A stretch of 64,000 bases of DNA, taken from Colletotrichum lupini (lineage: Eukaryota; Ascomycota; Sordariomycetes; Glomerellales; Glomerellaceae). Under the pieces are notes generated by a model that searched no databases, was not told the origin of the DNA, and saw nothing but the letters and a program-made list of their open reading frames with translations. Both the position numbers and the translations under genes were made by a program. Positions 1 through 11,960 of the stretch are shown one piece after another (the stretch's first letter is position 1; each line of letters begins with the position of its first letter). The stretch is from contig NC_064672.1 in the NCBI RefSeq assembly GCF_023278565.1, positions 3,286,001 through 3,350,000 on the forward strand. Reading direction: 5' to 3'.

Positions 1-657
1 TTTTTTTTGGGCGGTGGTGGTCGGCAGAACGGAGACCCGCCTCTGTCTAGTGGGTCCTGCACTGTTTTTTTGCCTGCCACTGTGCTATCGGCGCAAGGCA
101 GCAAGGCATCACAAAATGACCTGGAGGAACGGGACCTTCCAGGTTGCGATTAGGCTAGGTAGGTAAGGTACGGTACATGGCATACCTAGTGTTTACCACC
201 TACGTACCTGTGTGCTGCACATTAGCCTGTGTGCCTGTGTTTACCTCACAACGGGCACTACGATAACATCGAGGTTACAGTGTTAACTGGATAATCACGT
301 AGCCACTCTCTTGACCAGAGCCCACAGTAGGAGCGTCTCCCTCCAGCTCTCAAGAGACACTCCGTATTTCTCAACCACAACCTCCATCAGCCGTGCAACG
401 GGGCCACTACCGAAAGCTCTTACGGACTCTACTGCCCATCCTCTTTGCCTTGGGATCACTGCGAATGATTTACCCTTCCGACCGCGATACACAATCAGCG
501 AACTCTGCGAAGACGACCGGCTCAGAACGAGAGAGCGCCCAGGCTTACCCGACATCCGCCCGACGAAGCACGTGTATCTCCGGAAAGACGTGCATCCCAT
601 AATCTGGTTCATACGACCAGTCGTGGAGAAAAGTGGCAGCATATCAGCCTGGTCATA
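1..657. other. Upstream region of PRP3, no supported gene
   Basis: Normal composition. It contains short GGTAGGTA/TACGTACCT-type motifs at about 150-210, which recur elsewhere in the window. Two overlapping 115-codon open frames lie on opposite strands (295-642 minus, 311-658 plus). Neither resembles a family I know, and the plus frame stops at TAATG where the PRP3 start begins. I treat the stretch as 5' flank and UTR of PRP3. An additional upstream PRP3 exon cannot be excluded. Confidence 0.5.
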
Positions 658-2115
658 ATGGATCGACAGTCAGACTCGTTAGGCCTTGGGCCTCGTCACG
701 ACCCCAACTCCCGGGTTTCGAAACCTGAATCGGCCGCCGATAAGATGGCTGCGCTCAAAGCCAGAGTCGCTGCAGCAGTCGGCGTCTCCAAGGCTAAAGG
801 AGGACTTAACGTCGGATTACACCCAGTACTCGAGAGTCTCGGTCAGGCAAAGGCACCAGCTAGACCCAATGATGGAAAGCCATCCGGCAGTCGACTGCAC
901 TCTGACTCGAAGTTCTCGACTGGATTAAAAGCCCCAGATGCTACTGGGCGAGGCCGCGATGCGCCGCTATCCAACCCGTATTTCAACGACCAGCAGGCAG
1001 CACAGCCCGCAAGTGGAAGACAACGTCAGGCTCGGTCGCTAAATTTCCATGCCAAGGGCAAGTTCATCCAGCAAGCCGCGGCGCTGCGGCGACAAGCTGC
1101 CCTCGAGGAGATGAAGAAGAGAATCGCGGCGCAAACGAGGAAAGCCGGCATCGAAGATGAATTGGAGTTGGAGAAGAATCTTGTCGTCGACCCTCCTCCG
1201 GACATAGAATGGTTCGACGGTGGACTGGTCGACGGGACCTCTTACGACTGTATCGACGACGAATCCAAACTGAAGATCAAAGAAGATACCATCATCACGG
1301 AATATGTACAACACCCCGTCGCGTTGGAACCGCCGCAGGAGAAGAACACCCCAGCCCTGAAGCCGATGTACCTAACACCGAAAGAAATGGCCAAGACCAG
1401 GAGGCAGAGAAGGATGGCCGAACTCAAGGAGCAGCAAGCAAAGATCAGACTTGGACTAGTGCCAGCTCCACCCCCCAAAGTCAAGAAGAGCAACATGATG
1501 CGTGTTTACGCAGACTCTGCAGTGAAGGATCCTACGGCTGTGGAAAATCTCGTCAACAGGCAGATCGCTGAGCGCCAGCAGAATCACTTGGAGGCCAACG
1601 AAGAACGCAAGCTCACGAAGGAAGAGAAGCACGTCAAACTTGCTACGAACCAAGAAAAGGATGCTGCGAAAGGCATCCATATCTTGGTGTTCAAGATTGA
1701 CAGTCTCGCCAACGGCCGGAATAGATTCAGGATCCAAAAGAATGCCGAACAGCATGCTCTCACGGGTATTTGCATCATGCACCCAAGGATGAACCTTGTC
1801 ATTGTTGAAGGCGGCGAGCACAGCATACGCAAATACAAGAAGCTCATGCTTGAGCGGATTAACTGGACCGAAAATGCACATTCGCAAGAGGGGAAGACCC
1901 AACAACAGCTTCGCGAATGGCTGGTAGCGGAAAACGAGAGCGGCGATTTGAAGGACATGTCCCACAATGAGTGTAAGCTGGTGTTTGAAGGCGAAGAAAA
2001 GACGAGGGCCTACCGCAAGTGGGGAAGCAAGGTCTGCGAATCTGATGCCGAAGCCAGGGACGCGTTGGCCCGAGCCAAGATGGATAACTTTTGGGCTGTC
2101 GCGAAAAACATGTAA
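658..2115 (+). CDS. PRP3: U4/U6 small nuclear ribonucleoprotein Prp3
   Basis: This is an intronless 485-residue frame. Prp3 binds the U4/U6 snRNA duplex with Prp4 and is needed to form the U4/U6.U5 tri-snRNP for nuclear pre-mRNA splicing. An N-terminal helical segment (about residues 27-60, ADKMAALKARVAAAVG) is followed by a low-complexity linker. The PRP3 domain spans about 125-340, with the marks IEWFDGG (near 183), YLTPKEMAKTRRQRRM (near 238) and LGLVPAPPPKVKKSN (near 265). The C-terminal DUF1115/ferredoxin-like RNA-binding domain spans about 341-475, with HPRMNLVIVEGG near 375. Length fits fungal Prp3. The start at 658 is the first in-frame ATG and lies directly after the stop of a short upstream frame (TAATG). 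Some fungal Prp3 proteins have a slightly longer N-terminus, so an upstream exon is possible. Family assignment is secure. Confidence 0.93.
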   Translation: MDRQSDSLGLGPRHDPNSRVSKPESAADKMAALKARVAAAVGVSKAKGGLNVGLHPVLESLGQAKAPARPNDGKPSGSRLHSDSKFSTGLKAPDATGRGRDAPLSNPYFNDQQAAQPASGRQRQARSLNFHAKGKFIQQAAALRRQAALEEMKKRIAAQTRKAGIEDELELEKNLVVDPPPDIEWFDGGLVDGTSYDCIDDESKLKIKEDTIITEYVQHPVALEPPQEKNTPALKPMYLTPKEMAKTRRQRRMAELKEQQAKIRLGLVPAPPPKVKKSNMMRVYADSAVKDPTAVENLVNRQIAERQQNHLEANEERKLTKEEKHVKLATNQEKDAAKGIHILVFKIDSLANGRNRFRIQKNAEQHALTGICIMHPRMNLVIVEGGEHSIRKYKKLMLERINWTENAHSQEGKTQQQLREWLVAENESGDLKDMSHNECKLVFEGEEKTRAYRKWGSKVCESDAEARDALARAKMDNFWAVAKNM

Positions 2116-3393
2116 TCAGAGATCCTCGCCAGTAATTAACGAAAGATTGTCACAGAAGAATAGAATACCAAGGAGACTTGCCTTTTTGTTTTGTTGAGCC
2201 CGTAGGTCATATCGGACAGCTAAGGCGTTCTCGCTCAGCTTCACTCGTCGTTGATATGGCTGTGATCATTACTTGTGAATAACCTAACAATCAAGTGCAC
2301 TCAAAGTCTCGCCCTGGAAAAATAGGCTGGTCGTCCCTATCGAGAATTTGTTCCAGACTATTTGATCTAAGAGAATTGTTCTTCTCGCCCACCTCTTTTG
2401 CGAGCTGTACCTTCATCCATCAACGTTGAACGCCTCTGAAGTCACTGCAAAGTAAGCTATTGCTTACTGAAATATGACTCCGATGTGGTACATGCAATCT
2501 GAGTCAGCTTGGCCGTACCCGAACAGTGGACGGAGAAAGTCTGGCCATGGTCTACCGGCAACGCAACGGCCTCTTCATGCCAGCAGCTCTAGAACTGCAA
2601 GAGCAGCCTACTTTTTAGGAGAAGCGTGATCGGACTTGGGAAACAATAAGGCCCTGCCGGTACGATGGCTGCCTGAGCGGTCCGCTCTCCTCGCAACGTT
2701 GTACACCGCGTTTCCCCCCTTTCCATTTACGCAACATCTCCGCCAAGCAGCTTCAACAAAGGTCGCAGAGGCGGGACCGCGATCAAAAGAGCTATATATA
2801 CTCAATCTAGCAGACAACAATGACAAGAGGTGCTTGGGGGGAGGGAAAACATATACAGGGACTTAGTCAAGACGGGATGCATTTATAGAAACATCACCAG
2901 CATACGTGCTATTGTTAGTTACTGTTGTCCACCTTCAAAAACGAGTTCTTGTCTATTGAGACACTACAGCGTCATAATAACAGGGCTTTCGTTGACTGCG
3001 GCGGGGAGAACGCGCCTGCCAGTATGTTGACCGCTTTGTACGCGTGACACCCTCGAATTTTATTGTTGCTAGTCTCGCGAGTCGTTTTAATCGCGTCATG
3101 GCGGGATTTATATGCTAAAAAATACGCGTGCTGACAATTGCGGCGATGATGCGGGTATTCAGGCGGATGCTCACGTTGTCTACGCGGGGCGATGTAGAGT
3201 AGTTCATAATGTTTGCCATTGCATGCAGTCATCCTTTACTGCTGGTTTAATGTACAACCCTTGCGTTATTCTGAAGAACGCATCGTTAAACGCCAGATTA
3301 CCCCCAAAACCAAGACGGTCCATTCGTCAAGCATTCCCAAACGCGCGAGTCATGAGCCACCCATGTGAAAAGAGAAAATCAAAAGACAGTCGC
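2116..3393. other. Intergenic region, PRP3 3' side to H3 3' side
   Basis: PRP3 (+) and H3 (-) converge on this 1.3-kb stretch. Composition is normal and only short chance frames are present. I saw no tRNA, rRNA or repeat. It should hold both 3' UTRs and polyadenylation sites. Confidence 0.5.
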
Positions 3394-3926
<533 letters not shown>

Positions 3927-4056
3927 TGCTGCTGTTGTGTGTGATGATGGAGTTGATGGGTTTGTTTGTTGGTGATAATGTACCTGTTGGTTGATGTGGA
4001 TGTGTTGTGAGTGGATGTAGAAGAGAAGGATGAGGAGTGGGTGACGGGTGGAGGGG

Positions 4057-4064
4057 AATAAATA
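4057..4064 (-). promoter_or_regulatory. TATA-like box of histone H3
   Basis: The minus strand reads TATTTATT about 130 bp before the H3 ATG. It is the best AT-rich TATA-like site in an otherwise GC/purine-rich stretch. Position fits a core promoter; this is inference. Confidence 0.4.
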
Positions 4065-4300
4065 GGTAGGGAGACGGAACGCGTGCAGAGGGGAGTGATT
4101 GTGCGCCAAATGGAGGGTGGCCTGTGCGCACCTTCCTGGTTTTGATCGGGTGGAGGGGAAGTGCCAGGTGTGAGTGTGGCAGGCGTGGGTTCTTTTTTGG
4201 AAAAATGCCGTTTTGGTAGGCGCGATTGCTTTGCAAGGCAGGCGCAGTTGGGCGGGTTTTTTGTGCTTTGTTGTCAAAACGGATAGTTGGCTCATTTTTG

Positions 4301-4305
4301 ATTGG
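4301..4305 (-). promoter_or_regulatory. CCAAT box upstream of H3
   Basis: ATTGG on the plus strand (CCAAT on minus) lies about 375 bp upstream of the H3 ATG. It could bind the fungal HAP/CBF complex, but a pentamer alone is weak evidence. Confidence 0.25.
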
Positions 4306-5781
4306 CTGGAAATCTTGCATCAAGTCTGACGCCACCCCATCTTTTTCTCTCAAACACCCGGTAGGGAAGAGTACGTATCTATCGTCTAGCGCCTCCTGGG
4401 GGCCCACTGTGGTCATACGCAAGGCACTGAAGGCAAGTCCTGCATATGCGGAATAGGTACCTTACCTTTCCCTTTAGACTATGCCCATCCAAGATTCAGC
4501 CCAGTGTTCCCCGTCTGCGGAAATTTCTATCTAAATGCGGGTTAGGCAAAAGGCTACCAAAAGCACTCGCTCCAATGCTCGACCGCTTTACGTGTTGGGA
4601 CTTGAGAAGTAACACGCGTGAGGGAATGAGCATCGAGACAGGCTAATACTAAGAGTGCTGTGGTTAATTCATCCGTTCTACCAGTGAATCTCAAAGGCTG
4701 TTTGTCATAGAAGACGAGAACAATCAACAAAGGTTTTCCGGGGTACGTCTATGTAATTCATCTACCCGCCCGTCGTGCAGATTAACATGAATGGCCATGA
4801 GCCAGTCCAAGTAATCTCTGCCCGGACTACTTGCATGGTATCTACAGAGTATTAGGCGTGACGCGGTCTCTGCGCGGCCGCGGCATCGTGAATCCTTGCG
4901 CGACTAGTGTGGAGGTCCAGTAAGACGATTTCTCGGTATCCGGGTCACTCTGGTGTATTACCTACCAAAGCTGGAGCCCGTGGATGGGTAAATGGGGCAG
5001 TGGGTGAAGCGACGCCTCAACTTGAGTTTGGAGGCAGCACAGGATTTAACTTGCGCGTGTTGACCTACATAGATGACTCAGGCGCACGACGAAGGCGAGA
5101 GCGTCTACCTATCGTCATGTCACCGGTCAGTCGGCCAATTGACTCGAATCGGAACACCCTTTTCGATGCTTCTACTACGTAGGTGTCGGCTGATGCGAAA
5201 AACAATTACCGATGCGGTCAGTACCTTGGGTAACATAATATGAGAGATTACTGTCTTTGACCAATACGGTCCGTAGTTTTAGCACAGAACTTGGAAGCAG
5301 TGGTTGCCTGCCACGCAGGTGACTGCCAGTGACATGATCGGTCCCTTGCGCTCAGGTGGAACAGCCGGAGGGGTAAATGCTGGCGTTTGCACTTTGCAGA
5401 TGGAACCGAAGCCAGAAACACGGTTCTGATGGCACGCGGCGCGCCTAAGGTCTGGCACGGTGAACTTCAAAAGCAAAGTGGCAACTTGCAAGGAACGGTG
5501 AGAGAAGGAGGAGGAGGAAGGGAGCGGGACAGACGAGGGACGCTTTCTGGTTGGCTACATTTAATCGTACATATCCATCTCATGCTCCAATTGGGAATAA
5601 GCTGAGAGAGCCTGAGATTGATGAAGTACCGGGAAAGCTAGTGTGGCCCGTGCGGTTGTACGTTCATGGCGTTGTTTTTTTATTTTTCGCCTCGCGTCGC
5701 GACAGGGTGTGATCCAGCGTGATGGACGTGCCCGCTTTTCTCTGGCTGATCCCGAATCAGACTTGGCCCACGGACATTTGA

Positions 5782-5787
5782 TATAAA
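5782..5787 (+). promoter_or_regulatory. TATA box of histone H4
   Basis: TATAAA inside GATATAAATGCCC lies about 150 bp before the H4 ATG and is followed by a pyrimidine-rich leader. Position and sequence fit a core promoter for a strongly expressed gene. Confidence 0.5.
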
Positions 5788-5937
5788 TGCCCGCCCCCCT
5801 CAGCGCGACTACAATCGTGTTCCCTCTTACTATTCAGCCCCACGTTATCTCTGCCAAAACAATCTTACACGCCATTTCCTCGGAAGAGCCTCGTCATATC
5901 CCAACCTTAAATCACTTCAACTTCATCACAATCCACA

Positions 5938-6369
<432 letters not shown>

Positions 6370-9300
6370 GCGTCGTATTTCTGCATGTCTGTTACGAATC
6401 TTTCTTGGGCCATGACGCGATCCAACCCACGACGCGGTGGCCCATGCGGACTTTGGGAGTGGAGTGTTTTGTCACGAATGATCATGGGTTTGGCTGGTTT
6501 TGGGTGTTCTACTGTACCATACGGGAAACGGGGTTCTATACGGATGGCTTGGTTGGCTTGAGACATAATCCCTCGCCGAGGCACGTTTTGATCAATTTTT
6601 CTCGGTTCCCTTCTGCATCTTCGCGTGTGAATGCTGTGTGCCGCGTCTGATTCGTATGGATGTTAAACGTTGCTCTCCACTGTTCGGGTATGTGACCTAG
6701 CCTCGTATGTCTGTTGTCGCGCCGCGTCCCATGTGGGTGGCAACTGTCTGCACTGGTCCTTGTTGCATGTTGGTCTTTAATGTATTCGTTCAGGCTGCTG
6801 CTGAAGCCGTGCTGGCGCCAGGCTGCTAACCTTCAGCGTTCTTACTTGGGTGGGCTATGGTATGTGGGTTCTGCGCATGGCAGATTCAAGTCATTCGTTG
6901 ATAATGAACAATCCAATAATGCAATCTACCTAGAGCATCGTAGAACTTGCTGTCCCCCTCCCGGTGTTTTCCATTGCGCGTGCGCAATGATGTATGTCTC
7001 TTCCTGGTAATCATAATCCTCCTGTCCTGAAAAGTCCCGTGCCTAGGTGGGTGTACAATCTGCCATTGCCGATATGATCGAGTTCATTTACCTAGTGTTT
7101 TCACCGGCATCATTTGATGTAAACTCATGCTTCTGGTGCCTCGTTTACTCTCGTGGGGTCTTTCCTTCGTGGTCCGTTGACCATCTTGATCGTTCTGGGG
7201 CCTGAGGCTACTAAGTTGCTGGTGAAGCCGAACGCGTCATCTAAGGCCGGCAGGGCTCTTTCCGTCCAAACCTACACTTATCACCGTCTCTCCGTTGGAG
7301 TGTCAAATGCTTCGGAAATGTCTTCCGTCTTGCGTTTCTATTGGGCTTTGGATGTGTTGTGGTGAAAACACAAGTTGACTGCTATTTCTCGATACTACTT
7401 GTTTGTTGCCAGATCCAATATCCCTTATAAAACATATATAAAATCGACTAATCAGCAACACCACACCAAACACATCGAATTTGATAGGAAATTCTCACTC
7501 GAGGCACAGTTTACTCCATACAAGGTAACAATTTCAAACATCGGGCGAATCAGTATCCCACGAACCAAAGGGTCGCATGCAGTACACGCTGGCCAAGGGG
7601 GTACCAAATTGGAAATCAGCGCAGGCGTCTCGCAAAAAACTCAACAGCAGCTGAGATGATTGAAAGTGGGAGAATACGAGCCACAAGCGCGTATGGTACG
7701 GTCTCTTGACCTGCAAGGTTGTTCAAGAAGTGTTCCAGCAACTGGTCACCCAAATGGGGTCACAGGCCCAAAGTCGCCAACGGAGCAGGAGAGTACAACA
7801 AGAGAGAGAACTACCTGCTCGAACTGTCTCTAGGCACAGCAGGACAGTGTCATCTCAGCCTCGCAATCATCCCCGAGCAAGCAGCACGCGCTGCGGCAAA
7901 ATGCAAAGTTCACGACCAGCATACCTCGATGCCAACCTAGCACAAGACCCAGAACATGAAACGCACGGCCATGGTTAGACACTTGGTATATCATGTAGTA
8001 TTGCGAGTAAATGCAGCTAGAAATGCGCGATGTGTTCGTGCGTGGTCCACGGGATGTGGACACGCGCATCGTCGTCGCCGAACCACCGACGTGCCCTATG
8101 GCACAGCCTAAAGACCCTGTCGTGATAGCTCGAAGCCCTGAGCCTGCGTAGAATTCCATCCGAATAGAGACAAAAATGGCGCGAAGACAAGTGCGGCCCC
8201 TCGGCAACGTATATAGGCCGAATCAAGGCGTCGGTTGTTTGTGCCAACTACACCAGCATACGCTCTGGACACTGGGATATCCAGACTTGCGGAATTGACA
8301 GGCGCATATGAGATCTCACTGCGCAGCGTACCATATGCAATAAACAGCCGAGAGAGACTTGATTATACTGCAAGGTCAGTAGATGATCATACTACTGCGC
8401 CGAAGTAACTCGACGAACATGATTTTCTGCAATATCCTACTTCAGCTTCTCTACCCATGTCCTCGACTTGACATGGAGATTCAGTGCAAGCCTAGTCATC
8501 AGTGTGAAGGTGATATGGAATGATACTATGTTCCATTGGGTAGCTTGCACGGGCATGAATGATGGCCGGCCACATCGGGTGCCTCCTTGTCAAGACTTTG
8601 TCGGACTTCACCTCAACTGCACGCCAGATGGGTGCTTCCTGACCAACAAGCATCGCGCAGGAACGAGGCACCACAGAATCGGGGTTGAGATCAGGTAATT
8701 ATCGTATATACCCTATCAATGTCGTCCGATGCCCTGACTGGGCCCGGATAGCTTGCAGCTTACCACATCGCACCTTAGAATTGCACAGGTGATCTGACCA
8801 AATCACTGTCTCGACGGCCTCTTCCTCCACTAGCTATGATATCCCCCATTATCATCACATATACTCGCCACGGACGGGTTCAAAGCCTCCTAGATGTCGT
8901 ATTCCCCAAAAAACAAATAACTACACAAAAGCGCCCAAATAGCTCATCACTGTATTGGTGGATACGTGGCCTGATGATGTGCCGAGCCTTGACATAGTGA
9001 ACGTCGTGAAGCAAGGCCGTTCCGGAATCGCGGAGAGTCGTTCGAGAATGATGTGCCCAAATCGCGCCGATGTACTGAAACGTTAGCACTTGGATGGAAT
9101 ATGGACGATACTTGGCAGAGTGGGTGATACAACCACCCATCGCTCAGCACATGCATCAACGGCGTCCTCTCTTCATCACCTCAATCCTTATGACTGATTT
9201 ACCCCAAGGGGTCCCGCGGGACATTTGCAGTATAAGAGTATACCAAGGGGGTTGACTAGGCTGAGCAGCAGTCGTGATGGTAGCGAAGGTAGACATAGGT

Positions 9301-11864
9301 AGCATCTTGAGATTTTTGGAGAGGACCGATTGGTTCCTCACTTTGCCGGACGAATCTCGCACAGCTGGCGGAACACAGTCATCAGCAAACTGAAAGCCGT
9401 CTGAAACCGAGTCTACAAAACGAAGAAACAAAGTCAAGGGCATCGTGGCGTTTCGCCGTCACTCGTACCCGGCAATTCACAACGGGGCTACTTCCACTAT
9501 CGACCTTACTCCCGTACATGGCCCCGATATCGCTTTCTGATCCCCCTTTCACCGAGGCGAGGTTGTAGAACGACGGCCCGTGACTACCTAAGCTTGAAGT
9601 AGGGAAAGATGAGTCACGAGCGTGCGCGGCAGCAGCCCAATAGGGAGGTCGTCACGCTTATGCGTAGCAAGAACGGAAGTGTCCGAGTTTGATGACCCAA
9701 CCTGCTAACAAGTCGCTCTTACAGAGACATCGGGTTTGCCTGGAAGTAAGGATCAATACGGACGCCACTGAGAGTCCGGCTCATCATGAGACCGAGGCTC
9801 AGACTTAAGCAACGTCGAGGCACCCTGGCGATATAGACGAGGAAGCCAGCAGCTACGGCGATCACATTGACAAAGCTAGGCGATTGATGGCTGCTAGTCT
9901 TGCGAGGGTAAGACTTCACCTGGTTGGCTAGGTACAGACCAGTAGGCATATGCTAAATATTTCCGAGGACACTTGTGTGGCTGAAGGTGGTGCAAAGGGG
10001 AGACGGAAGCTAAGCCACAAGCTTAACATGTTCCTGGTCAGTGCGAGAGGGGGAGGCAGCCCGAGTTGTGGAATTAGAAATTCGGGGGTCGGGAAGGAGG
10101 TGGTATCCGAGGAGCCGGGATGGGTTCGATGGCGACACAGGCAAGTTGATTTTTGAGAAATGGTGATGTTGTCAAAAGTGAGCTAACTGGCAGGATGGAC
10201 AGTCATCTTAAGTGGACTGTGGAAGCCAGGTTAGCCCGACATAGCAAAACTAGCCCGAAGGTGGACGTATTTCTGGGCCTTGCCTACATAAGGTAAGGAA
10301 CGTAGGTCACCTGTAAGGTGATGAATGTGCAGGCATTACTTCGGATGGTGCCGACCGCGCAAGATGGAAAAGTTGAGAAGCATTGGAAAGCAAGATGCAA
10401 AAGTTGATGGGCCCGGTTAAATGCCGGCTGACATGTTGCAGATCTTCTAAGCCCTCCCGCGGACAATCAGGGTCTTCCTTGACCGTTGGGGGAATACTAG
10501 CGCAGCGCCGCGAGCGCACAAGCCGAGGGGAGGTGAGCCCTGAGTGCTGTCACTGGCGGATGGGAGCCACGGAATCCACTAAATTTAGAATTCCGACAGG
10601 ACCCTGACTCAACTTCTCCACGGAACGGAACCCGGCCGCCTGGGCCAAGGAATGGATCTGCGCCGCCAACGGAGAGATCTTGCACTCTGGGCAGCAGTGG
10701 ATCCAAATGATGTCCTTCTTTTCGCCACCTGCCCTGTTTCGCGCATACCTGTGTGCCTGTGTATGCACGCTGGACCTGATTTTCCCCTTTCTTTGCTTGC
10801 CGATTCACCCACTCTCGTGTTGAGTTCGGCATCGTCGTGCTGAATTTGGATCCCTGGGCTTGGGCACCCACGTCTCAAAATTCCTAGACGTATCCGTAGT
10901 CATTATCTAGATGCCAATACTTCCTTAATGTAGGTACGACACAGTCATGTTTCGTGGTCCATGCAGCCGGGCATTACTCAGTGGAGTAGTGTGCAGTCGG
11001 GATGGATCCTGGACTCTGTTATCTGTGTGTCTGCTAAGGAACGGATGCTGAACACACGTAAACGTTGCTCTACGTCTCGCACGTTTGATTTTGTTCTAGG
11101 TAAAGTGAAGTTAGTCTACCCGAGTTCTCGACCTGGTTAAGTGGGGATGTAGTAGGCAACACAGCAGCGGATATGCCGGACTGCGCCGTTGGTCACGATG
11201 CACAATATGAGAGTAGAAAAGATGGCACCGTGCAGTGATGTCTCAATCAGGTACTAATGGCCAAGCATGGGGGGTCTCCTCGGAGCCGGACACAAGCTGC
11301 GGGTTGCACTTGGATGCCGCAAGAAAGTGCGGAAACAGAAGTTGGATTCCTCATCGTATTCGTGAATAGTGGTCCTGATATTCCGTACGATCTGGGAGGG
11401 TGGGAGGCCCGAGGTGGCAGCTAGAAGCTAGGTGCCGGAGCCACCGATGCGTGCAGCGTTGGGTTGACCGGTGCGGAGTACGGACATCACGCGGATAAGA
11501 CCCACAAGAGGTTCATTTGTAAGCATGGCCACACTCCCATGTGGCTCTCAACTTCTGAGGTAGTGTGGGTGAATGCGGGTAGTCTCGGGTGGTGGGGCGG
11601 CAGTTCCGTCTCAGCTGTGGTCACGTAAGGTCTACATACTCCGTGCCCAGTGCCGGTGCCTTTGCATAGGTTTGTGGCTTAACGCCGATCGCTGTTTCGG
11701 CGTCAGCCACACCTCGGAGCAGTCACATTGCTGATTGGTCAGCTTTATTGTGCCATTTCGCCCACAGTGTTGCGTTTGACAAATTGATGGCTAACAGACA
11801 ATGGCCAATCTCTGCGTTTCAGCAACGCAAAAGGGACCAAACAAAAGCAAAAGCTATGGAACCT

Positions 11865-11960
11865 ACCTTAGCACGCGGTGGTAAAATATGATGGCCGGTT
11901 TCTGTGCTACGCTACCGTAATAGAAAGCGGCCATCATTACTTGCTACCGCGTGCTTAGGT
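11865..11960. repeat. Imperfect inverted repeat, hairpin or MITE-like
   Basis: A left arm at 11865-11903 and a right arm at 11922-11960 are reverse complements over 39 nt with roughly seven mismatches and an 18-nt loop. The arms share ACCTTAGCACGCGGT/ACCTAAGCACGCGGT outer ends and an ATGATGGCCG core. There is no second copy in the window and no clear target duplication. It may be a short palindromic transposon relic or a structured noncoding element. Confidence 0.6.

Larger units (their letters stand above)
3927..5937. promoter_or_regulatory. Shared divergent H3/H4 upstream region
   Basis: The region is 2.0 kb between the two histone start codons. Both sides have pyrimidine-rich leaders in the sense of transcription. 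The short frames inside it (for example 4907-5182 plus) have no recognisable product. I infer that it carries both histone promoters and any common cell-cycle elements. It is longer than needed for two promoters, so a short unrecognised transcript in the middle cannot be excluded. Confidence 0.6.

Noticed and set aside
8880..9949. Series of minus-strand frames (9719-9949, 9156-9443, 8880-9140) that might be exons of a membrane-receptor gene
   Set aside because: The hydrophobic stretch in 9719-9949 is suggestive, but I could not join the frames with consistent splice sites or recognise any family motif.
10110..10145. GGTTCGATGG, resembling a tRNA B box
   Set aside because: There is no A box at the right distance and no cloverleaf can be drawn. 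I found no tRNA gene anywhere in the window.
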